Assembly (NCBI RefSeq): GCF_024266705.1
Contig: NZ_CP100757.1
Coordinates: 1,302,001 to 1,366,000, forward strand
Origin: Natrinema gelatinilyticum
Lineage (GTDB): Archaea > Halobacteriota > Halobacteria > Halobacteriales > Natrialbaceae
Direction: 5' to 3'
DNA length: 64,000 bases
Made by a program: the position numbers and the translations under genes. Numbering within the stretch: position 1 is the stretch's first letter; every line of letters begins with the position of its first letter. The notes under the pieces are model-generated. The model searched no databases, was not told the DNA's origin, and saw only the letters and a program-made list of their open reading frames with translations. This document shows positions 63,236-64,000 of the stretch, one piece after another.

Positions 63236-63651
63236 GGCTCGGCGAGCACCTCCTTTAAGTTATTGAGGATGCCAGCCCAGCCCTCCGAGGCCCCATCGAC
63301 CATCTGGGCGTCGGGGAGTTCGTGGGTGAGGACGACCTCAGTTCCCTCATCGACATCGTGGAACTCGTAGGTGACGCGATTCACGCCCTGCGGGGTTTCC
63401 TCAACGGTGACGATGCGCTCGTTCTCGACGACTTCCTCGAACGTGCCCTCGTTGTCCATCTGGTGCTCTTCTGACGCCCAGCTCACCGACATCTCGCCGC
63501 CGGGCACGGGGTCGAGCGCGTGGACCTCCGCCTCCATGCCCTCGGGAACGAACCACTGCGCAAGTTCGTCGGGATCCGTGAACGCCCGCCACACGCGCTC
63601 ACGAGGCGCGTTGAAGGTCCGTCGGACGGTCAGCTGGTTGTCGTTGCTCAT
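63232..63651 (-). CDS. AHSA1/SRPBCC-domain protein
   Basis: A 139-residue complete START-like domain. F-N-A-P-R-E-R-V-W-R-A-F-T-D-P-D-E-L-A-Q-W-F-V-P near residues 14-37 is the typical start, and G-A-S-E-G-W-A-G-I-L-N-N-L-K-E-V-L lies in the C-terminal helix. The fold binds hydrophobic ligands. Its ATG overlaps the RibD/DHFR-like gene stop by four bases, so three genes were once one operon. No enzymatic role is known. Confidence 0.9.
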   Translation of the reverse strand: MSNDNQLTVRRTFNAPRERVWRAFTDPDELAQWFVPEGMEAEVHALDPVPGGEMSVSWASEEHQMDNEGTFEEVVENERIVTVEETPQGVNRVTYEFHDVDEGTEVVLTHELPDAQMVDGASEGWAGILNNLKEVLAEP

Positions 63652-64000
63652 TCGTCGTCCTCCTCCTCGGCCGGCTCGTAGGTGAGCGAGACGACGTCCG
63701 AATCGAACGTCTTCGAATCGACCAGGTTCAGAGCGGTCCGTTCGCCGCCTCCTTCGAAGAGACGTTTCCCGTCCCCGAGTACCAGGGGGTGGACGTTGAG
63801 CACGAGTTCGTCGAGGAGGCCGTAGTCCAGCAGCGACCGGACGAGCGTGCGGCTGCCGACGATGCCGATTCCTTCACCTTCCTGTTGCTTCAGCTCGGCT
63901 ATCTCTTCTTCGACGTTCCCGGCGATGAGCGTCGAGTTGGTCCATTCGACGTCCCCGAGTGACGTCGAGACGACGTACTTGGGCACGTTGTTGATGAACT
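63648..64000 (-). CDS. RibD C-terminal/dihydrofolate reductase-like protein, partial
   Basis: The last 117 codons of a reductase of the RibD-C/DHFR superfamily; the N-terminus lies beyond the right edge. I-G-I-V-G-S-R-T-L-V-R-S-L-L-D-Y-G-L-L-D-E-L and V-H-P-L-V-L-G-D-G-K-R-L-F are the family signatures around the NADPH site. A GTG at 63986 could open a shorter frame, but the upstream codons continue the fold. Small stand-alone members are often found beside AHSA1-domain genes, as here. Confidence 0.88.
   Translation of the reverse strand, partial: FINNVPKYVVSTSLGDVEWTNSTLIAGNVEEEIAELKQQEGEGIGIVGSRTLVRSLLDYGLLDELVLNVHPLVLGDGKRLFEGGGERTALNLVDSKTFDSDVVSLTYEPAEEEDDE

Overview
The window reads as haloarchaeal DNA (class Halobacteria, plausibly the Natrialba/Natrinema/Haloterrigena group). 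The proteins are acidic and the DNA GC-rich. Many genes have a TATA-like box about 25-33 bases before the start, as in leaderless archaeal transcripts. Tat-type lipoprotein signals (RRSFLK, RRSYLK) precede a lipobox, and the gene families (HTH_10 regulators, split pntA/pntB, haloarchaeal IS elements, ADP-forming CoA ligases) are typical. No rRNA, tRNA or CRISPR array was seen.

Layout. 1-2.75 kb: end of a tightly packed operon encoding two diverged RAMP (Cas7-like and Cas5-like) proteins around an unknown protein, resembling the array-less haloarchaeal CRISPR-derived system called HRAMP; it continues off the left edge. 2.9-6 kb: cytochrome P450, divergent HTH_10 regulator, alpha/beta hydrolase. 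7.1-10.1 kb: three-gene NAD(P) transhydrogenase. 10.4-16.6 kb: decaying CPBP protease genes, an MFS carrier, a TnpB remnant, a saccharopine-dehydrogenase-like enzyme and a broken IS630 element. 17-26.4 kb: IclR regulator with palindromic candidate operators and a beta-oxidation operon (acyl-CoA synthetase, DUF35 protein, thiolase, fused hydroxyacyl-CoA dehydrogenase/enoyl-CoA hydratase), then an SLC13 carrier and an ADP-forming CoA ligase alpha subunit.

27.9-49.6 kb: an aromatic-acid catabolic island with a 4HBT thioesterase, a branched-chain-type ABC transporter split over both strands, an FAD aromatic hydroxylase, aldehyde dehydrogenase, gentisate 1,2-dioxygenase, a fumarylacetoacetate-hydrolase-fold hydrolase, ADP-forming CoA ligase subunits, an AMP-forming CoA ligase, UbiA, a second IclR regulator, DUF3179 and DUF3237 proteins. 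Ligase, hydroxylase, thioesterase and gentisate dioxygenase together match the CoA-thioester NIH-shift route from 4-hydroxybenzoate to gentisate. 49.6-54.1 kb: Rieske and malate-dehydrogenase-like pseudogenes, then an SsuABC/NMT1-type ABC importer with two permeases.

54.3-56.6 kb is a broken transposase gene split by an intact IS5-family element. 56.7-60.7 kb encodes E1alpha, E1beta and E2 of a 2-oxoacid dehydrogenase complex. 60.7-64 kb is an AT-richer scar: fragments, a truncated ArdC-like metallopeptidase, a TnpB tail, a truncated and an intact AHSA1-domain protein, and a RibD/DHFR-like gene running off the right edge. Pseudogenes are unusually frequent between the catabolic genes.
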